A DNA stretch of 8,720 nt from Candidatus Bathyarchaeota archaeon RBG_13_52_12 (GCA_001774245.1 MEZF01000002.1:5406-14125); one strand, 5' to 3'. Positions 1 through 5,682 are shown, numbered from the stretch's first letter. Notes: a model not told the origin generated them from the letters alone. Made by a program: numbers and translations.

Positions 1-462
1 CTTCTCCAACCTATTGAGGTTGAGCTCGACAGTGGCACCGGTTGCTGCCTGCTCCAAAGTAATCTCTACGGCGGTTTCAAGGTCTCTACCCTTCTGGGGG
101 CCACCACGCTGGCGCTGGAAGCCACTAAATCCGCCCCCGAAGCCCCCGCCGAAGAAGGTCCTTAGTATATCTTCCATGTCGATGCCAAAACCACTGAAGT
201 CGGCACCGCGGAAGATATCCTCCTGGCTATAGGCGCCGCTTATACCCGCGTGACCGTAGGCATCGTATTTTTGCTTCTTCTCGGGGTCGCTGAGGACAGC
301 ATAGGCCTCACTTATCTCCTTGAACTTTTCCTCGGAGGCGGGGTCCTTGTTCCTGTCTGGATGAAGGTCGAAGGCAAGCTTCCTGAAGGCCTTCTTGATC
401 TCGTCTGGGGACGCGCTCCTGTTAAGGCCGAGTACCTCGTAATAATCGCGTTTCGCAGTCAA
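1..462 (-). CDS. dnaJ: Chaperone DnaJ (Hsp40), N-terminal part, cut by window edge
   Basis: Co-chaperone that delivers substrates to DnaK and stimulates its ATPase in the cytoplasm. The 154 visible codons read LTAKRDYYEVLGLNR at the start. The J domain spans about residues 4-70, with the HPD motif at 34-36 (LHPDRN) and the helix IV region SDPEKKQKYDAYG. A Gly/Phe-rich linker follows at about 75-120 (FFGGGFGGGFSGF), then the first strand of the C-terminal substrate-binding domain (GRDLETAVEITLEQAATG). The zinc-finger region and the rest lie beyond position 1. I chose TTG at 460-462 as the start because no ATG or GTG exists between it and the upstream in-frame stop, a GGGGG tract sits 6 bases before it, and the second residue fits the usual MxxKRDYYE beginning. 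It is the last gene of a grpE-dnaK-dnaJ cluster but has its own TATA-like box. Family identity is certain; the start is fairly sure. Confidence 0.96.
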   Translation of the reverse strand, partial: MTAKRDYYEVLGLNRSASPDEIKKAFRKLAFDLHPDRNKDPASEEKFKEISEAYAVLSDPEKKQKYDAYGHAGISGAYSQEDIFRGADFSGFGIDMEDILRTFFGGGFGGGFSGFQRQRGGPQKGRDLETAVEITLEQAATGATVELNLNRLEK

Positions 463-503
463 ACGTGTCCCCCGGGTGCTGAAGACTTCTCCGAAGAAGA
501 GTG

Positions 504-511
504 CTTAAAAA
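504..511 (-). promoter_or_regulatory. TATA-like box for dnaJ
   Basis: The minus strand reads TTTTTAAG here, a good archaeal box A. A transcript start about 26 bases downstream would fall near 482, leaving a leader of roughly 20 bases that carries the GGGGG Shine-Dalgarno-like tract before the TTG start of dnaJ. The box lies just past the stop codon of the small upstream ORF, which suggests dnaJ can be transcribed apart from dnaK. This is inferred from pattern and spacing only. Confidence 0.5.
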
Positions 512-513
512 CG

Positions 514-651
514 TTACCCAACTACCGTTGGCCGGTTGGAGGCTCTTAAAGGACCTTGAGACGCGAGCATCTCCTTGACTATCGTCATACCGTCCATGCA
601 TTCGAAGAGGGTGCCCAAGGTCTTCGCGAGTTCAATGAGTGCCTTGATCAT
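514..651 (-). CDS. Small hypothetical protein (45 aa) between dnaK and dnaJ
   Basis: I do not recognise this protein. The ORF begins at ATG 649-651 (MIKALIELAKTLGTLFECMD) and ends at TAA 514-516, after VKEMLASQGPLRASNRPTVVG. Residues 1-20 have the periodicity of an amphipathic helix, and there is a single Cys at 18. Codons end mostly in G or C, like the neighbouring real genes, which favours true coding over chance. The open frame and helical pattern continue upstream (GWNKLEALDL) without another ATG, GTG or TTG, so the protein could be longer only with an unusual start. No convincing Shine-Dalgarno is present, but TATA-like stretches lie 40-55 bases upstream. It sits 110 bases past dnaK and 51 bases before dnaJ, so it may be co-transcribed with the chaperones. 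A non-coding spacer remains possible. Confidence 0.45.
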   Translation of the reverse strand: MIKALIELAKTLGTLFECMDGMTIVKEMLASQGPLRASNRPTVVG

Positions 652-690
652 CAGATCGAGAGCTTCGAGCTTGTTCCAGCCTGCGATAGA

Positions 691-708
691 GTTATAGCTT
701 TTATTAGG
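691..708 (-). promoter_or_regulatory. Possible TATA box region upstream of the small ORF
   Basis: The minus strand holds AATAAAAG followed by CTATAAC in an AT-rich patch of the dnaK-dnaJ gap. Transcript starts 25 bases downstream would give a leader of about 17-25 bases before the ATG at 651. No factor B recognition element is clear, so this is a weak call. Confidence 0.28.
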
Positions 709-761
709 CTGATGAGGCGGAAAATTATCGTAATCTAGTATCGGTCGGCTGATAAACAGGT

Positions 762-2642
762 CTACTGCTTCTTGTCCTCATCAACGACCTTGTATTCGGC
801 GTCGACTGTCTTCTTGCCCTGGTCCTGTTGGGGCTCGCCGCTAGGCGGGGCCTGTTCCGGACCAGCCTGTTGCTGGGCTGATGCGGTCTGTTTATAGATC
901 TCTGCACCTGCCTCCTGGATAATTTTTGTCAGCTCGTCGGACTTGGTCTTGATGGCGTCGATATCGGTTCCCTTAAGTGCCTCCTTTAGGGTGTTGAGGC
1001 TGTCACTGATCCTGTTCTTGAGATCGCTGGGTAATTTGTCGCCTATGTCGGTGAGGGTCTTCTCTGTTGTGTATGCGACGCTGTCGGCATTGTTACGTAT
1101 CTCGGCTTCCTCACGTGCTTTTTTGTCGGCCTCAGCGTACTTCTCGGCCTCCTCCATCATGCGGTCCTTCTCGCGCTGGTTGAGCTTTGTCGAGGCCTGG
1201 ATGGTGATGCCCATCTTTTTTCCTGTGCCGAGATCCTTGGCGGAGACGTTGAGTACTCCGTCTGTGTTTATGTCGAAGGTTACCTCGATCTGGGGTACAC
1301 CACGTGGAGCGGGGGGGATGCCTGTAAGGTCGAAGCGACCTAGGCTTATGTTGTCCTTCGCCATGGCTCGCTCCCCCTGGAGGACGTGAATCGTGACAGC
1401 GGTCTGCATGTCGGCGGCTGTGCTGAAGGTCTGCGTCTGTTTCGTCGGTATTGTGGTGTTGCGTTCGAGAACCTTGGTCAAAACCCCTCCTAGAGTCTCA
1501 ACCCCGAGGCTCAAGGGTGTGACGTCGAGGAGGACTATGTCGCTGATCTCACCGGCGATGATAGCGCCTTGGATAGCTGCACCCATGGCTACGCATTCCA
1601 TGGGGTCTAGTCCCCTCTCCGGTTTTTTGCCTATGGCCTCTTCCACGATCTGCTGGACGAGGGGCATCTTTGTCATGCCGCCAAATAGGATAACCTTGTC
1701 GATCTTGTCCTTGGTAATCTTAGCGTCCTCGATTGTGCGGTTTATTGGTGCTTTGATACGCTCTATTATAGGGCGTGCAATCTGTTCAAGCTTGGCGCGG
1801 CTCATGGCGATGTGCATATTCTTCGGGCCTTTTGCGCCCATGGCGATATAGGGGAGGTCGATGTCTGTGTTGATGACGCCGCTCAGCTCGATCTTCGCCG
1901 TCTCCGCTGCCTCCTTGAGCCTCGCCATGGCCTTGAGGTCGGATCGGAGGTCGACACCATCACTCCTGCGAAACTCATCGACGAGGTAGTCAATTATCGC
2001 CTTGTCAACGTCTGCACCACCGGTCTGCGTATCCCCGCTTGTGCTAAGTACCTCGAAGACACCGCCACCGAAGTCCATAACGGTGGTGTCGTTCGTCCCC
2101 CCGCCGAAGCTAAATACAAGGATCTTGAGTTCCTTGTCTGCCTTGTCTACGCCATAGGCGAGGGCAGCAGCGGTGGGCTCATTGACGATACGGGTCACCT
2201 TGAGACCAGCGATCTCTCCTGCGTCGATGGTTGCTTGGCGCTGGTTATCGTTGAAGTGGGCGGGGACGGTGATGACTGCCTTGGTGACCTTCTCACCGAG
2301 GAACGTCTCAGAGTCCCTGAGTATCTTCTGGAGTATGAAGGCACTGATCTGCTGAGGTGTGTAGTCCTTGCCGTGCAAGGTGATGGTCTTACTCGTGCCC
2401 ATGAGGCGCTTTGCTTCGCGGACCGTGCCCTCTGGGTTGGTCACAGCCTGTCGGCGGGCCGGTTCTCCAACGAGGAGTTGGCCATCTTTCGTGAAGGCGA
2501 CGACGCTCGGAAACATCTTCCCAGCGATAGTTGGACCTTCTGCGCTGGGGATTATAACGGGTTTACCGCCCATGACCACAGCCGCAGCGCTATTCGTAGT
2601 GCCTAGATCAATTCCTATGATCTTATCACGTTTCTCAGACAT
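762..2642 (-). CDS. dnaK: Chaperone DnaK (Hsp70) with unusual ATPase-domain residues
   Basis: ATP-driven cytosolic chaperone that works with DnaJ and GrpE. It has 626 residues, a normal length. The nucleotide-binding domain (about 1-365) shows the phosphate-1 motif IGIDLGTTNS (9-18), the conserved Lys of REAKRLMG (K78), NEPTAAALAYG with E155, and GGMTKMP (321-327). The linker VLLLDVTPLSLG-type segment is at about 369-380 (D373). The substrate-binding domain follows (NTTIPTKQTQTFSTA, HVLQGER, PAPRGVPQIEVTFDI), then a helical lid and a Gln/Pro-rich tail ending TVDAEYKVVDEDKKQ. Oddities: the phosphate-2 motif, normally DLGGGTFD, reads SFGGGTND at 178-185, so the first Asp is Ser and the Phe is Asn. 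VPAYFND is VPAHFND (H129), and the Lys of RQATKDAG is Ile (I139). Each of the Asp, Phe and Lys changes needs two base changes. The ATG overlaps the end of grpE by 8 bases, with GAGG 9 bases upstream. Family identity is certain; altered kinetics are inferred. Confidence 0.98.
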   Translation of the reverse strand: MSEKRDKIIGIDLGTTNSAAAVVMGGKPVIIPSAEGPTIAGKMFPSVVAFTKDGQLLVGEPARRQAVTNPEGTVREAKRLMGTSKTITLHGKDYTPQQISAFILQKILRDSETFLGEKVTKAVITVPAHFNDNQRQATIDAGEIAGLKVTRIVNEPTAAALAYGVDKADKELKILVFSFGGGTNDTTVMDFGGGVFEVLSTSGDTQTGGADVDKAIIDYLVDEFRRSDGVDLRSDLKAMARLKEAAETAKIELSGVINTDIDLPYIAMGAKGPKNMHIAMSRAKLEQIARPIIERIKAPINRTIEDAKITKDKIDKVILFGGMTKMPLVQQIVEEAIGKKPERGLDPMECVAMGAAIQGAIIAGEISDIVLLDVTPLSLGVETLGGVLTKVLERNTTIPTKQTQTFSTAADMQTAVTIHVLQGERAMAKDNISLGRFDLTGIPPAPRGVPQIEVTFDINTDGVLNVSAKDLGTGKKMGITIQASTKLNQREKDRMMEEAEKYAEADKKAREEAEIRNNADSVAYTTEKTLTDIGDKLPSDLKNRISDSLNTLKEALKGTDIDAIKTKSDELTKIIQEAGAEIYKQTASAQQQAGPEQAPPSGEPQQDQGKKTVDAEYKVVDEDKKQ

Positions 2643-3153
2643 TGTCTTTTTCCTCTTTTTTACCCGGTGCCTTCGCGACCTTGACCATGGCGGCGCGTAG
2701 TACCTTGTCCTTGTAGGAGTAACCGCTCCTTATCTCCTCTATTATTGTACCAGCTGGGCAGTCCTGTTCCTCAACTTCGAGGACGGCCTCGTGGCGGTAA
2801 GGGTCGAAGGGCTTACCCTTACACTCCATGGGGGCGACTCCCTCGGTTTGGAGAAGTTTGAGAAGTTTGCCATTAATCATAGCAATAGCATCGTTCTTTG
2901 TCGTATTCGCTACAAGCGAGAGTTCGTCAGCGAGGGTGATTAGCTGCCCGAGAATTCTAGCGTTATTTCTTTCTGTGGATTCCTCGATGCGTTTCTGGAT
3001 CTGTTTCTGCAGGTTATCAAGGTCCGCCTTGGTATACTTTAGCTGGTTGAGGTAGGCGTCAGCCTGAGTCCGCGCCTCGGCGAGCTGCCTCTCCAGTTCG
3101 GCTATCTTCTCGTCGGTCCGCCGTTTTGGCTTGGTATGAAGGTCAGGGCTCAT
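2635..3153 (-). CDS. grpE: Nucleotide exchange factor GrpE
   Basis: Dimeric cytosolic factor that releases ADP from DnaK. The 172-residue protein has a charged N-terminus, a long coiled-coil helix at about 14-70 (KIAELERQLAEARTQADAYL and onward), a helical dimerisation part, and the C-terminal beta domain carrying the GrpE signature from FDPYRHEAV (116-124) to SGYSYKDKVLRAAMVKVAK (143-161). The tail is lysine- and glutamate-rich. The length is at the short end for the family because the N-terminal extension is brief. Its stop lies inside the first codons of dnaK (8-base overlap), so the two are translationally linked. The ATG at 3151-3153 has no Shine-Dalgarno sequence, while a TATA-like box about 30 bases upstream suggests a leaderless or nearly leaderless transcript. 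Confidence 0.97.
   Translation of the reverse strand: MSPDLHTKPKRRTDEKIAELERQLAEARTQADAYLNQLKYTKADLDNLQKQIQKRIEESTERNNARILGQLITLADELSLVANTTKNDAIAMINGKLLKLLQTEGVAPMECKGKPFDPYRHEAVLEVEEQDCPAGTIIEEIRSGYSYKDKVLRAAMVKVAKAPGKKEEKDNV
2652..2655 (-). promoter_or_regulatory. Ribosome binding site of dnaK inside grpE
   Basis: The minus strand reads GAGG 9 bases before the dnaK ATG, within the last codons of grpE. It supports the ATG at 2642 as the true start and reinitiation or coupled translation after grpE ends 8 bases into dnaK. Confidence 0.5.
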
Positions 3154-3169
3154 TTCGCTAGGTGAGAAT

Positions 3170-3180
3170 AGCAGACTGCT
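3170..3180. repeat. Perfect short palindrome in the grpE promoter
   Basis: AGCAG-A-CTGCT forms two perfect 5-base half sites around a single centre base. It abuts the 3' edge of the likely TATA box and lies between that box and the grpE start codon, a classic position for a repressor to block transcription. No regulator is identified, and a palindrome this short can occur by chance. Confidence 0.35.
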
Positions 3181-3195
3181 TATTTTTCTTTATGG
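3179..3195 (-). promoter_or_regulatory. TATA-like region for the grpE-dnaK operon
   Basis: The minus strand contains CCATAAAG immediately followed by AAAAATAAG. From the second, a transcript start about 26 bases on falls near 3157, within a few bases of the grpE ATG at 3153, implying a leaderless message. From the first, the leader would be about 12 bases. The absence of a Shine-Dalgarno before grpE agrees with this. Confidence 0.45.
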
Positions 3196-3229
3196 AAGGG
3201 TTTATCTCCAAGTGTTCAGGGGCACATCT

Positions 3230-3685
3230 CTATTCAGCAATATCCGCGACTGTGTAAGGGAAGATACGCAAGAGATCGCGGGTCTTCATCTCTATACCGT
3301 ACAAGTGGTGTCCGGAGCCGAAGTTGACGTGTTTGAGTGCGGTAATACGTGAGTCGACTATGAGGGGTATGCGAAGAGTGAGGGGGCAGACAGCTCCGGG
3401 GTCGACGTTGGCGGAGTCTCGGACCTCAGCGGGATTAGCGATCCTAAGATTCTTGCCCGTTAGCCTCCTTGCCTTGATGAGGTCAACGTGATCTGTTCCC
3501 ACGAGAAAGAAGGCGTAGTAGCCACCCTCCCCATCTTTCATGATGACCGTTTTGCAAATCTCCCTGACATTAATGTCACCCTTACTATATCGGGCGACGT
3601 CAGCGACGGTCATAGCGCGACCGGTCAGCTCTATCAAACGGTATTTTATACCCTTCTCGGTTAGGAGTCGTTCGACTTCAAGCAT
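3230..3685 (-). CDS. YbaK/ProX-family aminoacyl-tRNA editing domain protein
   Basis: A 151-residue stand-alone protein of the YbaK/EbsC/ProX fold, a family that hydrolyses mischarged tRNAs such as Cys- or Ala-tRNA(Pro) in the cytoplasm. Evidence is the conserved Lys in EICKTVIMKDG (K45), the strand FFLVGTDHVDLIKARRLTG (60-77), the RIANPAEVRDSANVDPGAVCP segment (81-101) with the GxxxP loop (G97 to P101), the IPLIVDSRI strand (106-114), and the glycine motif NFGSGHHLYGIEM (121-133). Which mischarged tRNA it edits cannot be told from sequence. The ATG at 3683-3685 lies about 28 bases below a TATTTATC box, so it is probably leaderless. The gene starts 121 bases after the purB terminator and ends 76 bases before grpE with no T-run between, so some read-through into grpE is possible. 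Confidence 0.9.
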   Translation of the reverse strand: MLEVERLLTEKGIKYRLIELTGRAMTVADVARYSKGDINVREICKTVIMKDGEGGYYAFFLVGTDHVDLIKARRLTGKNLRIANPAEVRDSANVDPGAVCPLTLRIPLIVDSRITALKHVNFGSGHHLYGIEMKTRDLLRIFPYTVADIAE

Positions 3686-3708
3686 CGAGGTGGCTATAGA
3701 GGAGATCA

Positions 3709-3717
3709 GATAAATAG
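3709..3717 (-). promoter_or_regulatory. TATA box for the YbaK-like gene
   Basis: The minus strand reads CTATTTATC. Its centre is about 28 bases before the ATG at 3685, which is the spacing expected for a leaderless archaeal transcript. No Shine-Dalgarno tract stands out in the interval, in agreement. Confidence 0.5.
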
Positions 3718-3729
3718 AGTATGGTCATG

Positions 3730-3739
3730 CTTGATCAAG
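3730..3739. repeat. 10-base perfect palindrome upstream of the YbaK-gene promoter
   Basis: CTTGATCAAG is a perfect palindrome about 13 bases upstream of the TATA box of the YbaK-like gene, where an archaeal activator or repressor could bind. It may equally be chance in this AT-rich spacer. No second copy was noticed in the window. Confidence 0.25.
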
Positions 3740-3797
3740 GAAAGGATAGAGGACTCATTTTTTAATTAAAGCAGAAATAAAATATATGTTTTTTATT

Positions 3798-3806
3798 AAA
3801 AAAAAA
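3798..3806 (-). terminator. Oligo-T terminator of purB
   Basis: On the minus strand nine consecutive T follow the purB TAA stop codon with no spacer, and more T-rich stretches (TTTTATTT) follow within 30 bases. Archaeal RNA polymerase terminates on such runs without a hairpin. It separates purB from the YbaK-chaperone cluster. Confidence 0.7.
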
Positions 3807-5153
3807 TTATAGTTTCTCCTTGAGCTTATCAATCGCTCTGTCTACCTGCTCAACGCTAGTTCCTATATAGTTATGAGGATTGAGCCACTCGTCCATATCG
3901 GCGGGGGGGATGAGGCGCATGGCTTCTTCGTCATCCTCCATAACCTGTCTGAGGGGTCGCTTTTCCTTCCACGCTTTGAGGGCGAGGCGTCGCATAAGCT
4001 CGTGCCCCTCCTGCCTCCCAATGCCCTTCGCAACGAGCTCGATCATCACCCTCTCTGTAAGGATAAGCCCCAGAGTCATGTTCAGGTTCCTCTCGATGTT
4101 TTCGGAATCGATGCTCAGTCCCTTGACTATCCCTGTCATCTGGCGAAGGATGTAGTCGGTCAGTATAAAGCCCTCAGGGATGTTGATCCTCTCCACCCCA
4201 CTATTGCTGATGTCTCGCTCATGCTCTAGCGCGATGGACTCGAGACTCGCGTTAACGCTCCCACGGATGACCCTCGCCAAGCCGCATATGCGCTCAGTGT
4301 TACTCGGGTTCAGCTTCTGCGGCATAGTGCTGCTAGGGCTTCTGGCAGGCTCGCTGACCTCAGCTATCTCCGTCCTCTGGAGGTTACGTATCTCTCTCCC
4401 CATTTTATCGAGGGTTCCCGCTATGAGGGCGAGGAGGCACTGGAGCTCCGCATGGCGGTCCCTCTGGACTATCTGGTTCGTGACGAGGGCGGGCTCAAGC
4501 TTGAGGCGCTCCATGGTGATGCGCTGGACCTCGAAGCCCTTCTTCCCGAAGCTCGCCATTGTCCCCACTGCGCCATTCATCTTCCCCACCTCAACCCGCC
4601 TCCGTGTCTCGGATAGTCTGTCAAGGTGTCGCCCCACCTCAGCGGCCCAGAGTGCGAACTTCATCCCGTAGGTCATCGGGAGTGCGTGCTGCCCGTGGGT
4701 CCGCCCAATGCAGACAGTCTCCCTATGCTCCAGTCCCTTATCAAGTAGGACCCGGAGCAGCGACTTCAGGTCGCTCTCGATGATGTCCATGGCCATCCTG
4801 AGCTGGAGTGCGAGTGCTGTGTCCTCCGTGTCGTAGCTCGTCGCTCCTAGGTGGATGTAGCCCCCCGCGTTCCCCTCGCAAACCTCCTGCAACGCATACA
4901 CCATCGCTAGGAGATCATGCTTAGTCTTCTCCTCGATCTCTTTGACCCGTTCCACCTTGACTACTTCGACCTTTGCCTTCTTCTCTATCTCCTTCGCCGC
5001 GGCCTTCGGGATCGTCCCCAGCTCAGCATGCGCCCATGCCAGCGCGACCTCGACGTCGAGCCAGCTCTGCAGCTTCGCCTCCTCGGTAAACACAGCATAC
5101 ATTTCGGGATAACGGTACCGGAACTCTATCGGATGAACGGGCAACACGATCAA
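3807..5153 (-). CDS. purB: Adenylosuccinate lyase (PurB) with variant signature loop
   Basis: Cytosolic tetrameric lyase of the fumarase/aspartase superfamily. It releases fumarate from SAICAR and from adenylosuccinate in purine synthesis. The 448 residues start like other archaeal PurB (PVHPIEFRYRYPEMY) and carry HLGATSYDTEDTA (101-113), the catalytic His region GRTHGQHALPMTYG (150-163), the signature loop SSTMPQKLNP (274-283), HERDISNSGVER (311-322), and the C-terminal domain with GIGRQEGHELMRRLALKAW. Oddity: the residue before the catalytic Ser274 is Pro273 instead of the near-invariant Gly, the loop before it is about three residues shorter than in the Methanocaldococcus enzyme as I recall it, and MPQK replaces the more usual MPHK. 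The start is uncertain: TTG 5153 gives the full frame, but GTG 5147 or TTG 5144 fit too, and 5144 would give MPVHPIEFRY, the best match to homologues. Transcription is divergent from the ACT gene; the stop is followed directly by a T9 terminator. Confidence 0.95.
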   Translation of the reverse strand: MIVLPVHPIEFRYRYPEMYAVFTEEAKLQSWLDVEVALAWAHAELGTIPKAAAKEIEKKAKVEVVKVERVKEIEEKTKHDLLAMVYALQEVCEGNAGGYIHLGATSYDTEDTALALQLRMAMDIIESDLKSLLRVLLDKGLEHRETVCIGRTHGQHALPMTYGMKFALWAAEVGRHLDRLSETRRRVEVGKMNGAVGTMASFGKKGFEVQRITMERLKLEPALVTNQIVQRDRHAELQCLLALIAGTLDKMGREIRNLQRTEIAEVSEPARSPSSTMPQKLNPSNTERICGLARVIRGSVNASLESIALEHERDISNSGVERINIPEGFILTDYILRQMTGIVKGLSIDSENIERNLNMTLGLILTERVMIELVAKGIGRQEGHELMRRLALKAWKEKRPLRQVMEDDEEAMRLIPPADMDEWLNPHNYIGTSVEQVDRAIDKLKEKL

Positions 5154-5157
5154 ACTT

Positions 5158-5180
5158 GATAAACCCTATAGGCGGATAAG
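5158..5180 (-). promoter_or_regulatory. Promoter region of purB (TATA-like boxes)
   Basis: The minus strand carries CTTATC (5175-5180), CCTATAGG (around 5166-5172) and GTTTATC (5158-5164). The first would start transcription near 5152, the second near 5143-5145, close to the candidate TTG/GTG starts at 5153, 5147 and 5144. All imply a leaderless purB message; which box is used would settle which start codon is real. Confidence 0.4.
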
Positions 5181-5211
5181 CGTTGAGACACCCAACCAGA
5201 CCCACATATCC

Positions 5212-5222
5212 AAAATTTTAAG
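5212..5222 (+). promoter_or_regulatory. TATA box for the ACT-domain gene
   Basis: AAAATTTTAAG lies about 34 bases before the ATG at 5253. A start about 25 bases downstream leaves a leader of about 9 bases with no Shine-Dalgarno tract. Together with the purB promoter it fills the 99-base divergent spacer. Confidence 0.5.
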
Positions 5223-5252
5223 CCATAAGACAACATAAACCGAATAGATAAG

Positions 5253-5666
5253 ATGAAGGACCTCAAGGTAAGCCTAGAGAATCGCCCCGGTACCCTAGCC
5301 GACCTCAGTGAAGCCCTTGGCAAGGCAGGTGTCAACATCGAGGGCATATGCGGCTTCGCCTATGAGGACAGGGGAGGCGAGGACAGTGAGTTCATCACTC
5401 ATATAGCTCACATACTAGTTGACGACTCTGTATCCGCTAAGAAAGTACTAAAGTCCGCAGGCATAAAGGTCGATGACGAGCGCGAAGCCCTCGTCATAGA
5501 CGTCAAGGATCGCCCCGGCGAACTCGCCATGGTCACACGCCGAATATCCGATGCAGGCATAAACATCGAGTATTTCTACACCGCCACCCGCACACGCATG
5601 GTCCTTGGCGTTACTGACCCCAAGAATGCGCGCACCCTCCTCGGAGTAAGGTTCGCCCCCGCATAG
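5253..5666 (+). CDS. Stand-alone protein with two tandem ACT domains
   Basis: The 137 residues are two ACT domains and almost nothing else. ACT domains bind small ligands, usually amino acids, and control enzymes or transcription. The first covers about residues 3-70, with the ligand-loop motif NRPGTLADLSEALGKAGVNI; the second about 76-132, with DRPGELAMVTRRISDAGINI and the strand MVLGVTDPKNA. No catalytic or DNA-binding domain is attached, so it probably acts by binding a partner protein. The partner and ligand are unknown. It begins at ATG 5253 and is divergent from purB. The 67-base gap to etfB holds a strong TATA box, so the two are likely separate units, although read-through is possible. 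Assignment to ACT is strong; function is not known. Confidence 0.9.
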   Translation: MKDLKVSLENRPGTLADLSEALGKAGVNIEGICGFAYEDRGGEDSEFITHIAHILVDDSVSAKKVLKSAGIKVDDEREALVIDVKDRPGELAMVTRRISDAGINIEYFYTATRTRMVLGVTDPKNARTLLGVRFAPA

Positions 5667-5682
5667 CAAGCTGGATGTACCC

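Noticed and set aside
250..549. 99-codon plus-strand frame opposite dnaJ
   Set aside because: It lies antisense to the J domain, which is unmistakable on the minus strand.
556..738. 60-codon plus-strand frame in the dnaK-dnaJ gap
   Set aside because: It starts at TTG without a ribosome site or promoter, runs against the strand of all neighbours, and has less natural composition than the minus-strand small ORF it overlaps.
2088..2258. DnaK substitutions as sequencing errors or pseudogene decay
   Set aside because: The frame is intact for 626 residues, the S178, N184 and I139 substitutions need two base changes each, and the rest of the protein is well conserved.
1812..2606. 264-codon plus-strand open frame opposite dnaK
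   Set aside because: It is antisense to conserved DnaK motifs and resembles no family; long opposite-strand frames are a by-product of GC-rich codon third positions. The other plus-strand frames at 943-1851 fail for the same reason.
3154..3229. CIRCE or HAIR-type heat-shock operator upstream of grpE
   Set aside because: No 9-base inverted repeat with the CIRCE core or HAIR-like spacing is present; only the short AGCAG/CTGCT palindrome was found.
3761..3770. TTTAATTAAA palindrome in the spacer after purB
   Set aside because: AT-only palindromes are expected by chance in this AT-rich terminator/promoter spacer.
4180..4671. 163-codon plus-strand frame opposite purB
   Set aside because: Antisense to PurB active-site motifs; Ser/Arg-rich low-quality translation typical of a shadow frame.
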